In this document: in pieces, positions 1-8,826 of the stretch
Position numbering within the stretch: the stretch's first letter is position 1
Layout of the letters: each line of letters opens with the position of its first letter
NCBI RefSeq assembly: GCF_900143055.1
Contig: NZ_FRCW01000002.1
Location: 186,001 to 250,000 of the forward strand
Reading direction: 5' to 3'
Source: Fibrobacter sp. UWR3
GTDB taxonomy: Bacteria > Fibrobacterota > Fibrobacteria > Fibrobacterales > Fibrobacteraceae
Length of the DNA: 64,000 nucleotides
Notes under the pieces: generated by a model
Told to the model about the DNA's origin: nothing
Database searches by the model: none
Seen by the model: only the letters and a program-made list of their open reading frames with translations
Program-made: the position numbers and the translations under genes

Positions 1-1628
1 TGGGCGAAAAGGTCTACGTAAGAGACCTCGAAACGGACTACGAATGCGATGGCGACCACTGGTTCGAAACCATCGATACGGGCAAGTCGAGCTCGTCTTC
101 CAAGAAAACATCTTCGAGCAGCGCAAAGTCCAGCAGTTCTGCAGAATCTTCGCCCAGCGAGAAATCCAGTAGTTCCGCAGAGTCTTCATCCAGTGGAAAG
201 TCGAATTCCAGCGAGACAAGCGTGTCCAGCTCCGCAAAGTCGAGTTCGAGCTACACAACCCCATTGCTCTCTCACTGCGATATAGGTACCGACGAAAACT
301 GCTTTAAGGACGCCCGCGATGGTCAAACATACAGAACGGTCAAAATCGGAAATCAGGTTTGGATGAGGGACAATCTGAACTTCAGAACAGGAAGTAGTTC
401 CTGTTATAACGATGACACCAGCTTCTGCACTAAGTACGGTTTGCTCTACACCTGGGCAACAGCCTTAGACAGCGTTGGCGAATTCAGTACAAACAGCAAG
501 GGCTGCGGATATAACGCATTGTCGTGCCGACCAGTTTCTCCGACATACGGAATCTGCCCAGATGGATGGAGAATTCCTTCAACCATCGATTGGAGTATTT
601 TGTTTGGTAAGGTTGGAGGCAAGGATGTTGCCGGCAAAGCCCTCAAATCCGCATCTGATTGGCTAAATGACGGCAACGGGACAGACGAAGCATCGTTCAC
701 GGCCTTGCCGGGAGGACGTTTCGAAGAAGGAATATTCTATCTCATAGGTAACGACGCATCTTTTTGGGCCAGCAATCCCAATACTACCACATATGTCAAA
801 TTAGTTGATTATGTAGCTATGTCTGACGATCTCGACAAGGCAGCTGATTACCAGACTGAACCATACAACAAGCGTTACATTCGTTGCATCAAGATTGATA
901 CTGCTCAAACAGCATCTTCGTCCAGCATCACATCGAAGTCGAGTTCAAGCGAGTATACACCTTACGACCATAAGAACGATCTTTTTGAAGACAGTCTGAA
1001 CTCCGGCGCGTACAAGAAATTTACCGATGTACGGAACGGAAGGTCGTATTACTATCTCACGATTAACGCAAAAGATGGTGACGAAGATGTTTCGGTAACA
1101 GTCATGGCCGAAAACCTGAATATCGGCATCGATGTGCCGGGAGCAAATGACCAGAGCGACGATGAGAATATTGAACGCTACTGCTACAATGACGACACGA
1201 CCAACTGTGACAAGTACGGCGGCCTTTACCAGTGGGCCGAGATGATGCAATTGCCGAGTCGCTGCAATGTTGACGCTTGCGAAGACCTTATCGAGGAAAA
1301 TCACCGGGGCATCTGCCCTGAAGGCTGGCACGTGATGACCTATGACGAGTATGTCATTGTATTAACGGCCAATAAGGAAGAAAAAAATATTCGAGCTATA
1401 TCCTTTGGCGGGGATAATCTAACCGGATACAGCTTAATCGGAGCTGGTCATAACCGGAATCATCAATTCGCTGATTTAGACAACATGACATTCTGGTTTT
1501 ACCCGGAAAATGGCACTATGTCAGAACCGTCAGCATTTTCAGGCTATCAACTAAAATCTTCCGCCGGAATGGATTTTACAAGCAGTCGCAAATCATATGC
1601 CAACTCCGTTCGCTGCGTGAAGGACTAA
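1..1628 (+). CDS. FISUMP-domain surface protein (5' end missing)
   Basis: The frame is open at the left edge (first full codon at position 3) and stops at TAA 1626-1628, so 541 residues of a longer protein are visible. Residues about 27-85 are a Ser/Lys/Glu-rich linker (repeats of the type AKSSSS), a hallmark of Fibrobacter secreted proteins. Two FISUMP domains follow: one from about residue 98 (DARDGQTYRTVKIGNQVWM, later GICPDGWRIPS) and a more divergent one from about 338 (CYNDDTTNCDKYGGLYQWA, GICPEGWHV), separated by a second Ser-rich linker. The C-terminus VRCVKD is shared by the other FISUMP proteins here. The domain has no established activity; surface exposure is inferred from relatives. 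A similar gene follows after 15 bases, so the two are probably co-transcribed. Confidence 0.85.
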   Translation, partial: GEKVYVRDLETDYECDGDHWFETIDTGKSSSSSKKTSSSSAKSSSSAESSPSEKSSSSAESSSSGKSNSSETSVSSSAKSSSSYTTPLLSHCDIGTDENCFKDARDGQTYRTVKIGNQVWMRDNLNFRTGSSSCYNDDTSFCTKYGLLYTWATALDSVGEFSTNSKGCGYNALSCRPVSPTYGICPDGWRIPSTIDWSILFGKVGGKDVAGKALKSASDWLNDGNGTDEASFTALPGGRFEEGIFYLIGNDASFWASNPNTTTYVKLVDYVAMSDDLDKAADYQTEPYNKRYIRCIKIDTAQTASSSSITSKSSSSEYTPYDHKNDLFEDSLNSGAYKKFTDVRNGRSYYYLTINAKDGDEDVSVTVMAENLNIGIDVPGANDQSDDENIERYCYNDDTTNCDKYGGLYQWAEMMQLPSRCNVDACEDLIEENHRGICPEGWHVMTYDEYVIVLTANKEEKNIRAISFGGDNLTGYSLIGAGHNRNHQFADLDNMTFWFYPENGTMSEPSAFSGYQLKSSAGMDFTSSRKSYANSVRCVKD

Positions 1629-1643
1629 AAGGGGGGAAATAAA

Positions 1644-2474
1644 ATGAAGCACTCACTCTACACCGCATTTGCATGCGCAGCGTTCCTCGCCGCCTGCGGC
1701 GACGACGACAACGATTTTATCGCGCGCCCTGATGGCGCAAAGTCTTCGTCGAGCATGGCAAGGAATTATTCCAGTACAACGGAACCTTACACCATCGTAG
1801 ACCAATTTAACCCCAGAATCTCGTACGGTGAGATGGTTGACGACCGTGACGGTCAAACATACAGGACCGTAAAAATTGGGGACCAAACCTGGATGGCAGA
1901 AAATCTGAACTACCGAGACCTGCGCAAAGTATGGGATTATGATTCAAGCAGCTTCTGTTATAACGATTCAGCCATTTATTGCGAAAGATACGGACGTTTT
2001 TACCCATGGAGTACAGCCATGGACAGCATTGGGACTTGGAGTACTAACGGCAAAGGTTGTGGAGGAAACGGATGCACTCCGACTTATCCAGTACGAGGCA
2101 TTTGTCCAAGTGGCTGGCACCTGCCAGACTCGACAGAATGGAGAATCTTGATTAACACAGCGGGTGGAGACTCAATCGCAGGCGAACATTTAAAATCCAG
2201 AAGCCCAGATTGGGAAACTCAAGTCAATTATGATGACAAAAAAAGATATGGAGGAAAAGACACTTACGGATTTTCCGCACTTGCTTCTGGCACATATTGG
2301 GACATCCGTGTAGGTGTTGCATGCATTCCACGCCTTTCAACGGAAATATGGACATCAACATCTTACTATTCGACAGACGCATACGCCATACATTTGGATA
2401 TATTCAACAACAACGCGTGGTATTATACCCCCAAAAAAAGATCAAGTAATCCTGTCCGCTGCGTGAAGGACTAG
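1644..2474 (+). CDS. FISUMP-domain lipoprotein
   Basis: A 276-residue protein with a lipoprotein signal peptide (hydrophobic stretch then lipobox LAAC, Cys18) followed by an Asp-rich segment and a short Ser linker. A single FISUMP domain covers about residues 65-276: DDRDGQTYRTVKIGDQTWMAENLNY, then CYNDSAIYCERYGRFYPWSTAMDS, then GICPSGWHLPDSTEW, ending VRCVKD. The start is set by a strong purine-rich ribosome binding site (aaggggggaaat) just before ATG 1644. It follows another FISUMP gene by 15 bases. Function is unknown; anchoring in the outer membrane facing the surface is an inference from the family. Unlike three other FISUMP lipoproteins in the window, its signal peptide does not carry the palindromic element. 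Confidence 0.88.
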   Translation: MKHSLYTAFACAAFLAACGDDDNDFIARPDGAKSSSSMARNYSSTTEPYTIVDQFNPRISYGEMVDDRDGQTYRTVKIGDQTWMAENLNYRDLRKVWDYDSSSFCYNDSAIYCERYGRFYPWSTAMDSIGTWSTNGKGCGGNGCTPTYPVRGICPSGWHLPDSTEWRILINTAGGDSIAGEHLKSRSPDWETQVNYDDKKRYGGKDTYGFSALASGTYWDIRVGVACIPRLSTEIWTSTSYYSTDAYAIHLDIFNNNAWYYTPKKRSSNPVRCVKD

Positions 2475-2517
2475 CGCATTTAGCCCAAAAAACAACAGCA
2501 ATTTGTCGGCAAAATGC

Positions 2518-2556
2518 GCCCGCTATCGCCTTAATGGTCAAAAGCGGGCCTTTTTT
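2518..2556 (+). terminator. Intrinsic terminator after FISUMP pair
   Basis: Inverted repeat gcccgct (2518-2524) and agcgggc (2543-2549) followed by a run of six T. It separates the FISUMP genes from the mla operon that begins at 2592. Confidence 0.7.
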
Positions 2557-2591
2557 AGTGCTTTTTTCTATATTTCGCCCGAAATTGTACC

Positions 2592-3650
2592 ATGACGACT
2601 ATTCTCTTGCCAGATACGCTCACGGCGACGAACAGCAAAGACCTGCTCCGGAATTGCACGAAGCAGCTCCGTAGCGGTGCGCTGTGCCTTGACGGCAGCA
2701 ATCTCGCAAGCATGGACTACAGCGGCGACGCGTTCTTCGCGCTCCTCGCCGAACTTTCCGAAAAGACGGGCAACGCGCTCACCCTCGCCCACTTCAACGC
2801 CGATATCAAGGCGCACCTTTCTGCACTCCGCAAGATGGAGCCGCCCGCAAGGCCCGCGAAGGGTACGAACAACGTTCTCGAGATGCTCGGTGGCATCGGC
2901 TTTGCCGTGCTGAAGGAATCCTTCGAGGTCCTCACGCTCCTGTTCATGTCCATCTACTGGACCGTCTTCGGGCCGTTCGACAAGGGCAAGATCCATTTTG
3001 GCGGTGTCGCCAAGCAGATGTTCAAGCTCGGGAGCGAAGCCATGGGAATATGTTTCTTGATGGTCGCCCTCATCTGCCTTACGATGGCGCTCCAGAGTTC
3101 CATCATGCTGAACGCGGTGGGCGGCGGCTCCTACCTCGCCTCTGGTCTCGGCTTCCTCATCTTCGCAGAAATCGGCCCGCTCCTCACGACCATCATCCTC
3201 GCGGGCCGTTCCGGCAGTGCCGTCGCCGCCGAAATTGCGAACATGAGCGTGTGCGAAGAAGTCAAGGCCATCAAGTCGATGGCCATCCCGCCGGTGCAGT
3301 ACCTGGTGGTGCCGCGCTTTATCGCCATGAGCGTCGCAACGCCCATCCTCTCGTTCTGCGCCTCCATTTTCGGGTGCTTCTCGGGGTTCCTCATCGCGTA
3401 CTTCTTCTGCGACATTTCGTTTTCCAACTACATGATGGGCATCCGCGACGGTATCGCGCCCATCACGTTCCTAAAGAGCAGCATCAAGGCGCTCGTCTTC
3501 GGCTGGATAGTGACGCTCATCGCCTGCAACAAGGGTCTGAACGCGCACGGCGGCGCAGAAGCCGTGGGCAAGGCAACCACATCGAGCGTGGTCGCCGCAA
3601 TTTGCTGCATCGTGCTCGCCGACACCCTCTTCGCCTTCATATTCTACTAG
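2592..3650 (+). CDS. mlaE: MlaE-family ABC permease with N-terminal STAS-like domain
   Basis: A 352-residue inner-membrane permease of the MCE/Mla lipid transport system. Residues about 1-95 have no membrane segment and look like a STAS domain (MlaB-like) fused to the permease; residues about 105-350 are the MlaE domain with five to six hydrophobic segments and the family core FAEIGPLLTTIILAGRSGS followed by AAEIANMSVCEEVKAIKSM. MlaE normally pairs with ATPase MlaF and inner-membrane MCE protein MlaD, which are the next two genes (gaps 9 and 12 bases). The fusion would supply the MlaB function, which explains the absence of a separate mlaB. Family assignment is secure; the direction of phospholipid transport cannot be read from sequence. 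Confidence 0.92.
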   Translation: MTTILLPDTLTATNSKDLLRNCTKQLRSGALCLDGSNLASMDYSGDAFFALLAELSEKTGNALTLAHFNADIKAHLSALRKMEPPARPAKGTNNVLEMLGGIGFAVLKESFEVLTLLFMSIYWTVFGPFDKGKIHFGGVAKQMFKLGSEAMGICFLMVALICLTMALQSSIMLNAVGGGSYLASGLGFLIFAEIGPLLTTIILAGRSGSAVAAEIANMSVCEEVKAIKSMAIPPVQYLVVPRFIAMSVATPILSFCASIFGCFSGFLIAYFFCDISFSNYMMGIRDGIAPITFLKSSIKALVFGWIVTLIACNKGLNAHGGAEAVGKATTSSVVAAICCIVLADTLFAFIFY

Positions 3651-3659
3651 GGAGCAGCA

Positions 3660-4442
3660 ATGGAAGAAATCCTGAAAGTAGATCACCTGAAGGCAAGTTA
3701 CGGGCGCGAGTCCATTCTGAAGGACATTTCCTTCGGGGTGAAGCGCGGCGAAATCCGCATGGTGCTCGGGAGTTCGGGCTGCGGTAAATCGACGCTCCTG
3801 AACAACATCCTGAAGTTCATCAAGTCCGACGCAGGCACTATCACCTACTTCGGCAAGACCTTCGGTGCAAAGGAAGGCCTTGACAGCGAGACCCGCATGC
3901 GTACGGGCGTGCTCTTCCAGAGCGGGGCCCTCATCGCCGACCTGACCATCGCCGAGAATGCGATGTTGCCGCTCAAGCGCAGCATGCCCTACATGCCCAA
4001 GAGCCAGATGGAAGCCATCGTGGCCGACCGCCTGGAGAAGGTGCACCTGCTGCACGCCTTCCACAAGTACCCGGGCGAAATTTCGGGCGGTATGAAGAAG
4101 CGCGCAGCCCTCGCCCGCGCCATCGCGCTCAAGCCGGAACTGCTCTTTTGCGACGAACCTTCCACGGGCCTCGACCCGGTGACGGCCCGCTCCCTCGACG
4201 AACTTTTGCTCGAACTGCGCGACACGCTCAAGGTATCGATGGTCATCGTGAGCCACGAACTCGAGAGCATCAAGATTATCTGCGACAGATTTGTGTACCT
4301 CAAGGACGGCTACGTGCTCAAGGACGCCACGCTGCAAGAAGGCATGGAATCCGACGACCCCACGCTACGTCACTTTTTCAACCGGCAGTGCCCCAAGGAG
4401 GAATACTCCGAGGGACTCTACCACTTTAATTTTATAGATTGA
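3660..4442 (+). CDS. mlaF: MlaF-family ABC transporter ATP-binding protein
   Basis: A 260-residue ABC ATPase: Walker A GSSGCGKST (about residues 36-44), Q-loop in VLFQSGAL, signature ISGGMKKRAALARAI, Walker B LLFCDEPSTGLDP and switch histidine in VIVSHELES. The signature ISGGM and the sequence FQSGALI are typical of MlaF rather than of other ABC ATPases. It energises the MlaE permease encoded immediately upstream. The start follows the ribosome binding site agggagcagca, whose first bases overlap the end of the upstream gene. Confidence 0.94.
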   Translation: MEEILKVDHLKASYGRESILKDISFGVKRGEIRMVLGSSGCGKSTLLNNILKFIKSDAGTITYFGKTFGAKEGLDSETRMRTGVLFQSGALIADLTIAENAMLPLKRSMPYMPKSQMEAIVADRLEKVHLLHAFHKYPGEISGGMKKRAALARAIALKPELLFCDEPSTGLDPVTARSLDELLLELRDTLKVSMVIVSHELESIKIICDRFVYLKDGYVLKDATLQEGMESDDPTLRHFFNRQCPKEEYSEGLYHFNFID

Positions 4443-4454
4443 TTCGGAGAAACG

Positions 4455-5381
4455 ATGGAAACCACCCGATCCGAAAGAATTAAACTTGGCGCGTTCATGC
4501 TGCTGTGCGGAATACTCATCTGCGTATTCCTCGGCTACGTGCTCAAGCGCTACCTGAGCGAACAGTACGACAACTACTACACCATCTTCGACACCTCGGT
4601 GAACGGGCTCTTTGTAGACGCGAAGGTCAAGCTGAACGGCATCGACGTCGGTAGCGTCACGCGCATCACGATTAACGAGGAAAACCTGAACGAGGTCGTG
4701 GTCGCCTTCAAGGTCACGCACGGAACGCCTATCAAGATTGGCACCCGCGCGGGCATGACGGCAGGCATGAACCTCACCGGCGAAAAGCAGGTGGTGCTCT
4801 CGGGCGGCTCTTTCTCGGAACCGAACGTCCCCGAAGGCGGGCTCGTGCCGGCGGAAGTTTCGCACTTTGACCACATCACGAACCAGGCGGGCAATATCGT
4901 CGCGCACGTGGATTCCGTCCTCATGAACGTCAACACGCTGCTCTCTGCAGAGAATGCAGAAAACCTGAGCAAGGCCATCAAGAATTTTGAAGAAGTGACG
5001 GCAAACCTGAAGCGCGTCACGCAGGGCATGGCAAAGCCCATCGAGAACATTTCCAAGTCCGCCGAATCGATGCACCGCGTGATGGGTGAAATCGAAGAAG
5101 CGAAGATTGCCGCGAAGGCGGGCGAAGACCTCGACATCCTGAAGGAAAAGCTCGACGCCATCGACACGAAGGCGATGAACGAGAACTTGACGAAGGCGAT
5201 GGAATCCATCAGCCAGCTCTCGAAGCGGCTCGACGGCATGGTCTACAAGAACCAGGACCAGGTGGGGGACGCCATCGTGGAACTGAACGCCGTACTCGAG
5301 AACCTCGAAGAGTTCAGCCAAAAAATCAAGAACAACCCCTCCGCGCTCATCCGCGAACCCGCAAAGACCCGCCGCAAATAA
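4455..5381 (+). CDS. mlaD: MlaD-like MCE-domain protein
   Basis: A 308-residue protein with one N-terminal membrane helix (about residues 10-30), an MCE domain (about 40-120; VNGLFVDAKVKLNGIDVGSV and LTGEKQVVLSGG are typical) and a long C-terminal helical part (about 140-300) rich in Glu, Lys and Ala, probably coiled coil. In MCE systems this protein forms a hexameric ring or tube that carries lipids across the periplasm. It lies third in the mla operon, 12 bases after mlaF, with ribosome binding site cggagaaacg. The long tail suggests the tube-forming type rather than the short E. coli MlaD. Confidence 0.9.
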   Translation: METTRSERIKLGAFMLLCGILICVFLGYVLKRYLSEQYDNYYTIFDTSVNGLFVDAKVKLNGIDVGSVTRITINEENLNEVVVAFKVTHGTPIKIGTRAGMTAGMNLTGEKQVVLSGGSFSEPNVPEGGLVPAEVSHFDHITNQAGNIVAHVDSVLMNVNTLLSAENAENLSKAIKNFEEVTANLKRVTQGMAKPIENISKSAESMHRVMGEIEEAKIAAKAGEDLDILKEKLDAIDTKAMNENLTKAMESISQLSKRLDGMVYKNQDQVGDAIVELNAVLENLEEFSQKIKNNPSALIREPAKTRRK

Positions 5382-5391
5382 GAGGTAGAAC

Positions 5392-6078
5392 ATGCGCAAA
5401 GTTTTTAAGATTCTATCGACATTGTCACCCTGGAGCCGTCAGGCGATAGGGTCCAAAGCCTTCGCGGGAATGACGAGAGCCGCGAAAGTGTTGTTTGTCG
5501 CAATTGTCGCACTTGCCGCCATGACGCTTACCGCATGCTTTGGCGGGAGCACGAGCGAACCCACCCGCTACTTCACACTTGCCGTCGAAAACATCGACAT
5601 GCCGGCCGCAGGTGAAGCAAACGGCCGCCTGCAGGTGCGCAAGTTCACCATCGACCAGGCCTACCAGAGGAACAACATCGTCTACCGCGAATCCGCTTAC
5701 GACTTCATGTTCTACGACCTGGACCTGTGGGCATCTCGCCCCGAGCAAATGGTGGCGCAGGTCGCCGCAGAATACATCGTGAAAAGCGGGCTTTTCGCAT
5801 CGGTCGATACCCGCGCCTCGGGCAAGCCCGATTTTGAACTCCTGGGCCACATCGACGCCATCGAGGAAATCGACGAAGGCTCCTCGCAGTATGCACGCCT
5901 TTCCCTCAAGCTTACGCTCCAGAAACCCGACAGTGACGCTCCCCTCTGGGAAAAGCGCTTCGACGAAAGGCAATCCGTGAGCAGTCGCGAGCCCCGCCTT
6001 GTGGCAGAGGCCATCTCGAAGCTCCTCGGCAAGTACATGGAAGAAGCCCTCGGGGCCATCGCCGGCGCAGGCAAGTAA
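5392..6078 (+). CDS. PqiC-like ABC-transport auxiliary lipoprotein
   Basis: A 228-residue lipoprotein (lipobox LTAC, Cys49) of the ABC-type transport auxiliary family (PqiC/YmbA-like): TRYFTLAVENID after the Cys, then VRKFTIDQAYQRNNIVYRESAYDFMFYDLDLWASRPEQMV and a mixed alpha/beta C-terminal domain. These lipoproteins sit in the outer membrane and receive the MCE tube. The first ATG (5392) has a good ribosome binding site (agaggtagaac) and begins 10 bases after mlaD. Starting there, about 26 residues precede a normal signal peptide and are encoded by a palindromic repeat (5424-5454); the internal ATG at 5470 would give a conventional signal peptide (MTRAAKVLFV...LTAC). Either start is possible. 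Confidence 0.85.
   Translation: MRKVFKILSTLSPWSRQAIGSKAFAGMTRAAKVLFVAIVALAAMTLTACFGGSTSEPTRYFTLAVENIDMPAAGEANGRLQVRKFTIDQAYQRNNIVYRESAYDFMFYDLDLWASRPEQMVAQVAAEYIVKSGLFASVDTRASGKPDFELLGHIDAIEEIDEGSSQYARLSLKLTLQKPDSDAPLWEKRFDERQSVSSREPRLVAEAISKLLGKYMEEALGAIAGAGK
5424..5454 (+). repeat. Palindromic element at the 5' end of the PqiC-like gene
   Basis: Outer arms accct / agggt enclose inner stem gcc / ggc, with internal-loop bases gga and gat. The intergenic element at 63655-63688 has the same layout, as do copies in three FISUMP lipoprotein genes. Read in frame it gives S-P-W-S ... A-I-G-S. Confidence 0.7.
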
Positions 6079-6312
6079 ATCTGGCCCGAGAATGCCCGCC
6101 GGCGGCCATTTTCGCAGACAAAAAACACATTTTTCGCGAAATTGGGGATTAAATCGCCCAAAACACGGCATTTCGGGCATTTCACACTATTTTAGCGTAT
6201 AAAAGCGCACATCGGATGTAAAAAAAAGTGAAGGTTTAATCCCTTTGCTTTTTTTGATTTTAAATTTACTACGGGTTTGGTTGTATACTTAAAATACGGT
6301 ATGGTGTACAAG

Positions 6313-8664
6313 ATGTTTGATTATATCCTTTCGCGCAAGATTTTCCCCGCGACACTCGCATTCGGATTGGGCCTCACGTTCCAGGCCTGCTCCGACGACC
6401 CTTCCTCACCCAAAGGCGAAGACGAGCCCATACCCGTCCCGAAAGAGGAACTGCATACCTCCGAAGCACCGACGCTCAGGCTTACCGAAGTTTCTTCGCT
6501 CAACCTCTCGTGGCTCGATCACGAGGGCGATGACCCCGCGTGGGTAGAAATTTTCAACTCGGGCGACAAGGACGTGAACCTCAAGGGCTACTCGCTGGTC
6601 GAGAACCTCACGAACCCGCAGAAGTGGGTGTTCCGTGGCGAGACCATCCCCGCGGGCGCATACCGCACCGTATTCCTCGACAAGAAGGACATCTCCACCA
6701 TCGAGGGCATGGTGGACGGCGTCGATGACGAAGGCCACGTGCTGCACGCCCGCACGCACACCAACTGGAAGCTCGACAAAAAGGGCGGCACGCTCTACAT
6801 CATCGACAACCACAACGCCATTCACGACAGCCTCACCTACCCCGCACTCCCCGCCGGCATCAGCTACGGCAAGGTTTCGGACGGAAGCCTCAAGTATTTT
6901 GCCGTCGCGACTCCCGAAGCCCTCAACGACGATGCGGGTGCATACGCGACACTCGCCCCCACGTTTGACTTCGGCACCAAGAGCGCGGGCTTTTACGCAA
7001 GCGAAATCACACTCGACCCGCCCGCCGTACCGGAAGGCACCACCGTCCGCTGCACGCAGAACGGCTCTAAGCCCACCGAAGCCTCGCCCGAATTCACCGC
7101 ACCGATTACCATTTCAAAAAACACGGTCTTCCGTTGTGCCGCATTCCAGCCCGGAGCGCTCACGACCGACGTGATTACCAAGACGTTCTTCATCGGCGAA
7201 ACGGCCCGCATGCCGGTCGTCGCGGTCAGCGTCGATTCCGCGTTCTTCAAGGAAAGCTACATCAAGACCAACGCCGAAACTCCGAAGAGCGCACCCGCAG
7301 GCCTTTTTGAGGAAAAGGAATTCCCCGTGCACGTGGAATACTTCCCCGACGGTAGCAAGTCCACTGCACCCGCATGGGAAGTCGACGCAGGCATTTCCAT
7401 CATGGGCGGCTACAGCAGGCTCAAGGACAAGAAGTCCGTCGCAATTGTGATGCGCGAGCAGTACCAGGACGGAAAAATCGACTACCCGCTGTTCGAGACC
7501 CGCAAGGACATCAACAGCAAGTTCCGCGGGTTCAACCTGCGCAACAACGGCAACCGATTCGTGAGCGACTACATCGGCGATGCAATGGGCGGCGCAATTC
7601 TCGAAGGGAGCGGCGTCGACTACCAGCGTAGCCGCCAGGTGGTGGTGTTCTACAACGGAAAGTACTACGGCATCCACGACATGCGCGAACGCTTCAACAA
7701 GCATTACGTAGAAACTAACTACGGAATCGACGCGAACTCGGTCACGATGGTAAAGCACCTCGGCCACGACGTCACCGCAAGCAACGGATCTGTCGACGAA
7801 TACAAGACGCTCCTGAGTTTCGTGGCGCAGAACGACTTCAGTGGCGAAAACAACAAGAACTACGAGATGGTAAAGACCCTCATGGACGTGGGCAACTTCG
7901 CCGACTACATGGCGGCTGAAATCTACATCCACAACGGCGACTGGCCGAACAACAACGTGCGCGCCTGGAAGAGCCCCGAGCAACCGTGGAAATTCATGGT
8001 GTACGACCTCGACCACGGATTTGACTGGATGTGGGGTGTGAACGGCGGCGAATTCAGCCAGAGCACCGACATTTTCCCGTGGATAAAGAAGGGCGGCGGA
8101 AACAAGCCCTGCAAGGACGAAGGCTGCTTCGCGAACCTGTACATACAACTTATCAAGAACCCGGAATTCCAGCGCGTGTTCCTGAACAGGTCTGCCATGA
8201 TGTTGCAGAACAACCTGAACGGGGCCAACGTGACCCGCGTGGTTGACGCGATGACAGCGACCATCGACACGGCCGAAATAAACCGCGACCTGAAAAAGTT
8301 CAAGCAGGACGAGATGTACTACAAGAACTCCTGCGGCAAGGGCTTCAGCAAGACGGGCAGTTGCCTCAAGGAATGGTCCGAAGAGCGCGACGCAAGCGTT
8401 GTTCAGGACTACTACTTCGAATTCGGGATGACGAGCATGGTGACCATGAACCTGAACGTCACCGGGAGCGGATACATCACCGTGGAAGGCAGGCCCGCCC
8501 CCACGCCGGCTTATGCGGGTAAGTTCTTCGCGGGCATCGGGATGGTCATCACCGCAGTCCCGGTCAGCGGCTCCGTGTTTACCGGATGGAGCGATGGCGA
8601 GACCGCAAACCCGAGATTCGTCGTGAACGAAGAAGGCGCGAGCTACACCGCCGTGTTTAAGTGA
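6313..8664 (+). CDS. CotH-kinase-family lipoprotein with lamin-tail domain
   Basis: A 783-residue lipoprotein (hydrophobic stretch, then FQAC). After a short Pro/Glu linker comes a lamin-tail-like domain (LRLTEVSS...WVEIFNSGDKDVNLKGYSL), a chitobiase/FN3-like segment (GTTVRCTQNGSKPTEASPEF), and a CotH domain in the middle (RGFNLRNNGNRFVSDYIGD, YYGIHDMRERFN, NNNVRAWKSPEQPWKFMVYDLDHGFDWMWG). CotH proteins are atypical kinases, and in bacteria often surface proteins near cellulosome or spore components; the conserved Asp-rich DLDHGFD segment is present. The last 70 residues resemble a bacterial beta-repeat (FTGWSDGETANPRF). Start choice is uncertain: TTG 6277, ATG 6301 and ATG 6313 are in frame and none has a clear ribosome site; 6313 gives the most normal signal peptide. 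Confidence 0.88.
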   Translation: MFDYILSRKIFPATLAFGLGLTFQACSDDPSSPKGEDEPIPVPKEELHTSEAPTLRLTEVSSLNLSWLDHEGDDPAWVEIFNSGDKDVNLKGYSLVENLTNPQKWVFRGETIPAGAYRTVFLDKKDISTIEGMVDGVDDEGHVLHARTHTNWKLDKKGGTLYIIDNHNAIHDSLTYPALPAGISYGKVSDGSLKYFAVATPEALNDDAGAYATLAPTFDFGTKSAGFYASEITLDPPAVPEGTTVRCTQNGSKPTEASPEFTAPITISKNTVFRCAAFQPGALTTDVITKTFFIGETARMPVVAVSVDSAFFKESYIKTNAETPKSAPAGLFEEKEFPVHVEYFPDGSKSTAPAWEVDAGISIMGGYSRLKDKKSVAIVMREQYQDGKIDYPLFETRKDINSKFRGFNLRNNGNRFVSDYIGDAMGGAILEGSGVDYQRSRQVVVFYNGKYYGIHDMRERFNKHYVETNYGIDANSVTMVKHLGHDVTASNGSVDEYKTLLSFVAQNDFSGENNKNYEMVKTLMDVGNFADYMAAEIYIHNGDWPNNNVRAWKSPEQPWKFMVYDLDHGFDWMWGVNGGEFSQSTDIFPWIKKGGGNKPCKDEGCFANLYIQLIKNPEFQRVFLNRSAMMLQNNLNGANVTRVVDAMTATIDTAEINRDLKKFKQDEMYYKNSCGKGFSKTGSCLKEWSEERDASVVQDYYFEFGMTSMVTMNLNVTGSGYITVEGRPAPTPAYAGKFFAGIGMVITAVPVSGSVFTGWSDGETANPRFVVNEEGASYTAVFK

Positions 8665-8808
8665 TTGGTCATTGGTTATTAGTTATTAGTTATTAGTTAT
8701 TGGTTATTGGTTACTAGAGTTGCGGGCTGCGGGATGTTTATTGCGGGCTGCGGGATGTTTATTGCAGGCTGCAAGGGGTTTATTGCTGGCATCAAGAGGT
8801 TTATCGCG
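8662..8808 (+). repeat. Heptad (7-bp) array phased from the cotH stop codon
   Basis: From the TGA at 8662 the sequence can be cut into 21 consecutive 7-base units without losing phase. The first eight are variants of ttattag / ttattgg; the rest form a higher-order 21-bp repeat (ggctgcg, ggatgtt, tattgcg). The array fills most of the gap to metH. Confidence 0.85.
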
Positions 8809-8826
8809 GGAATATTTGCTATTATT

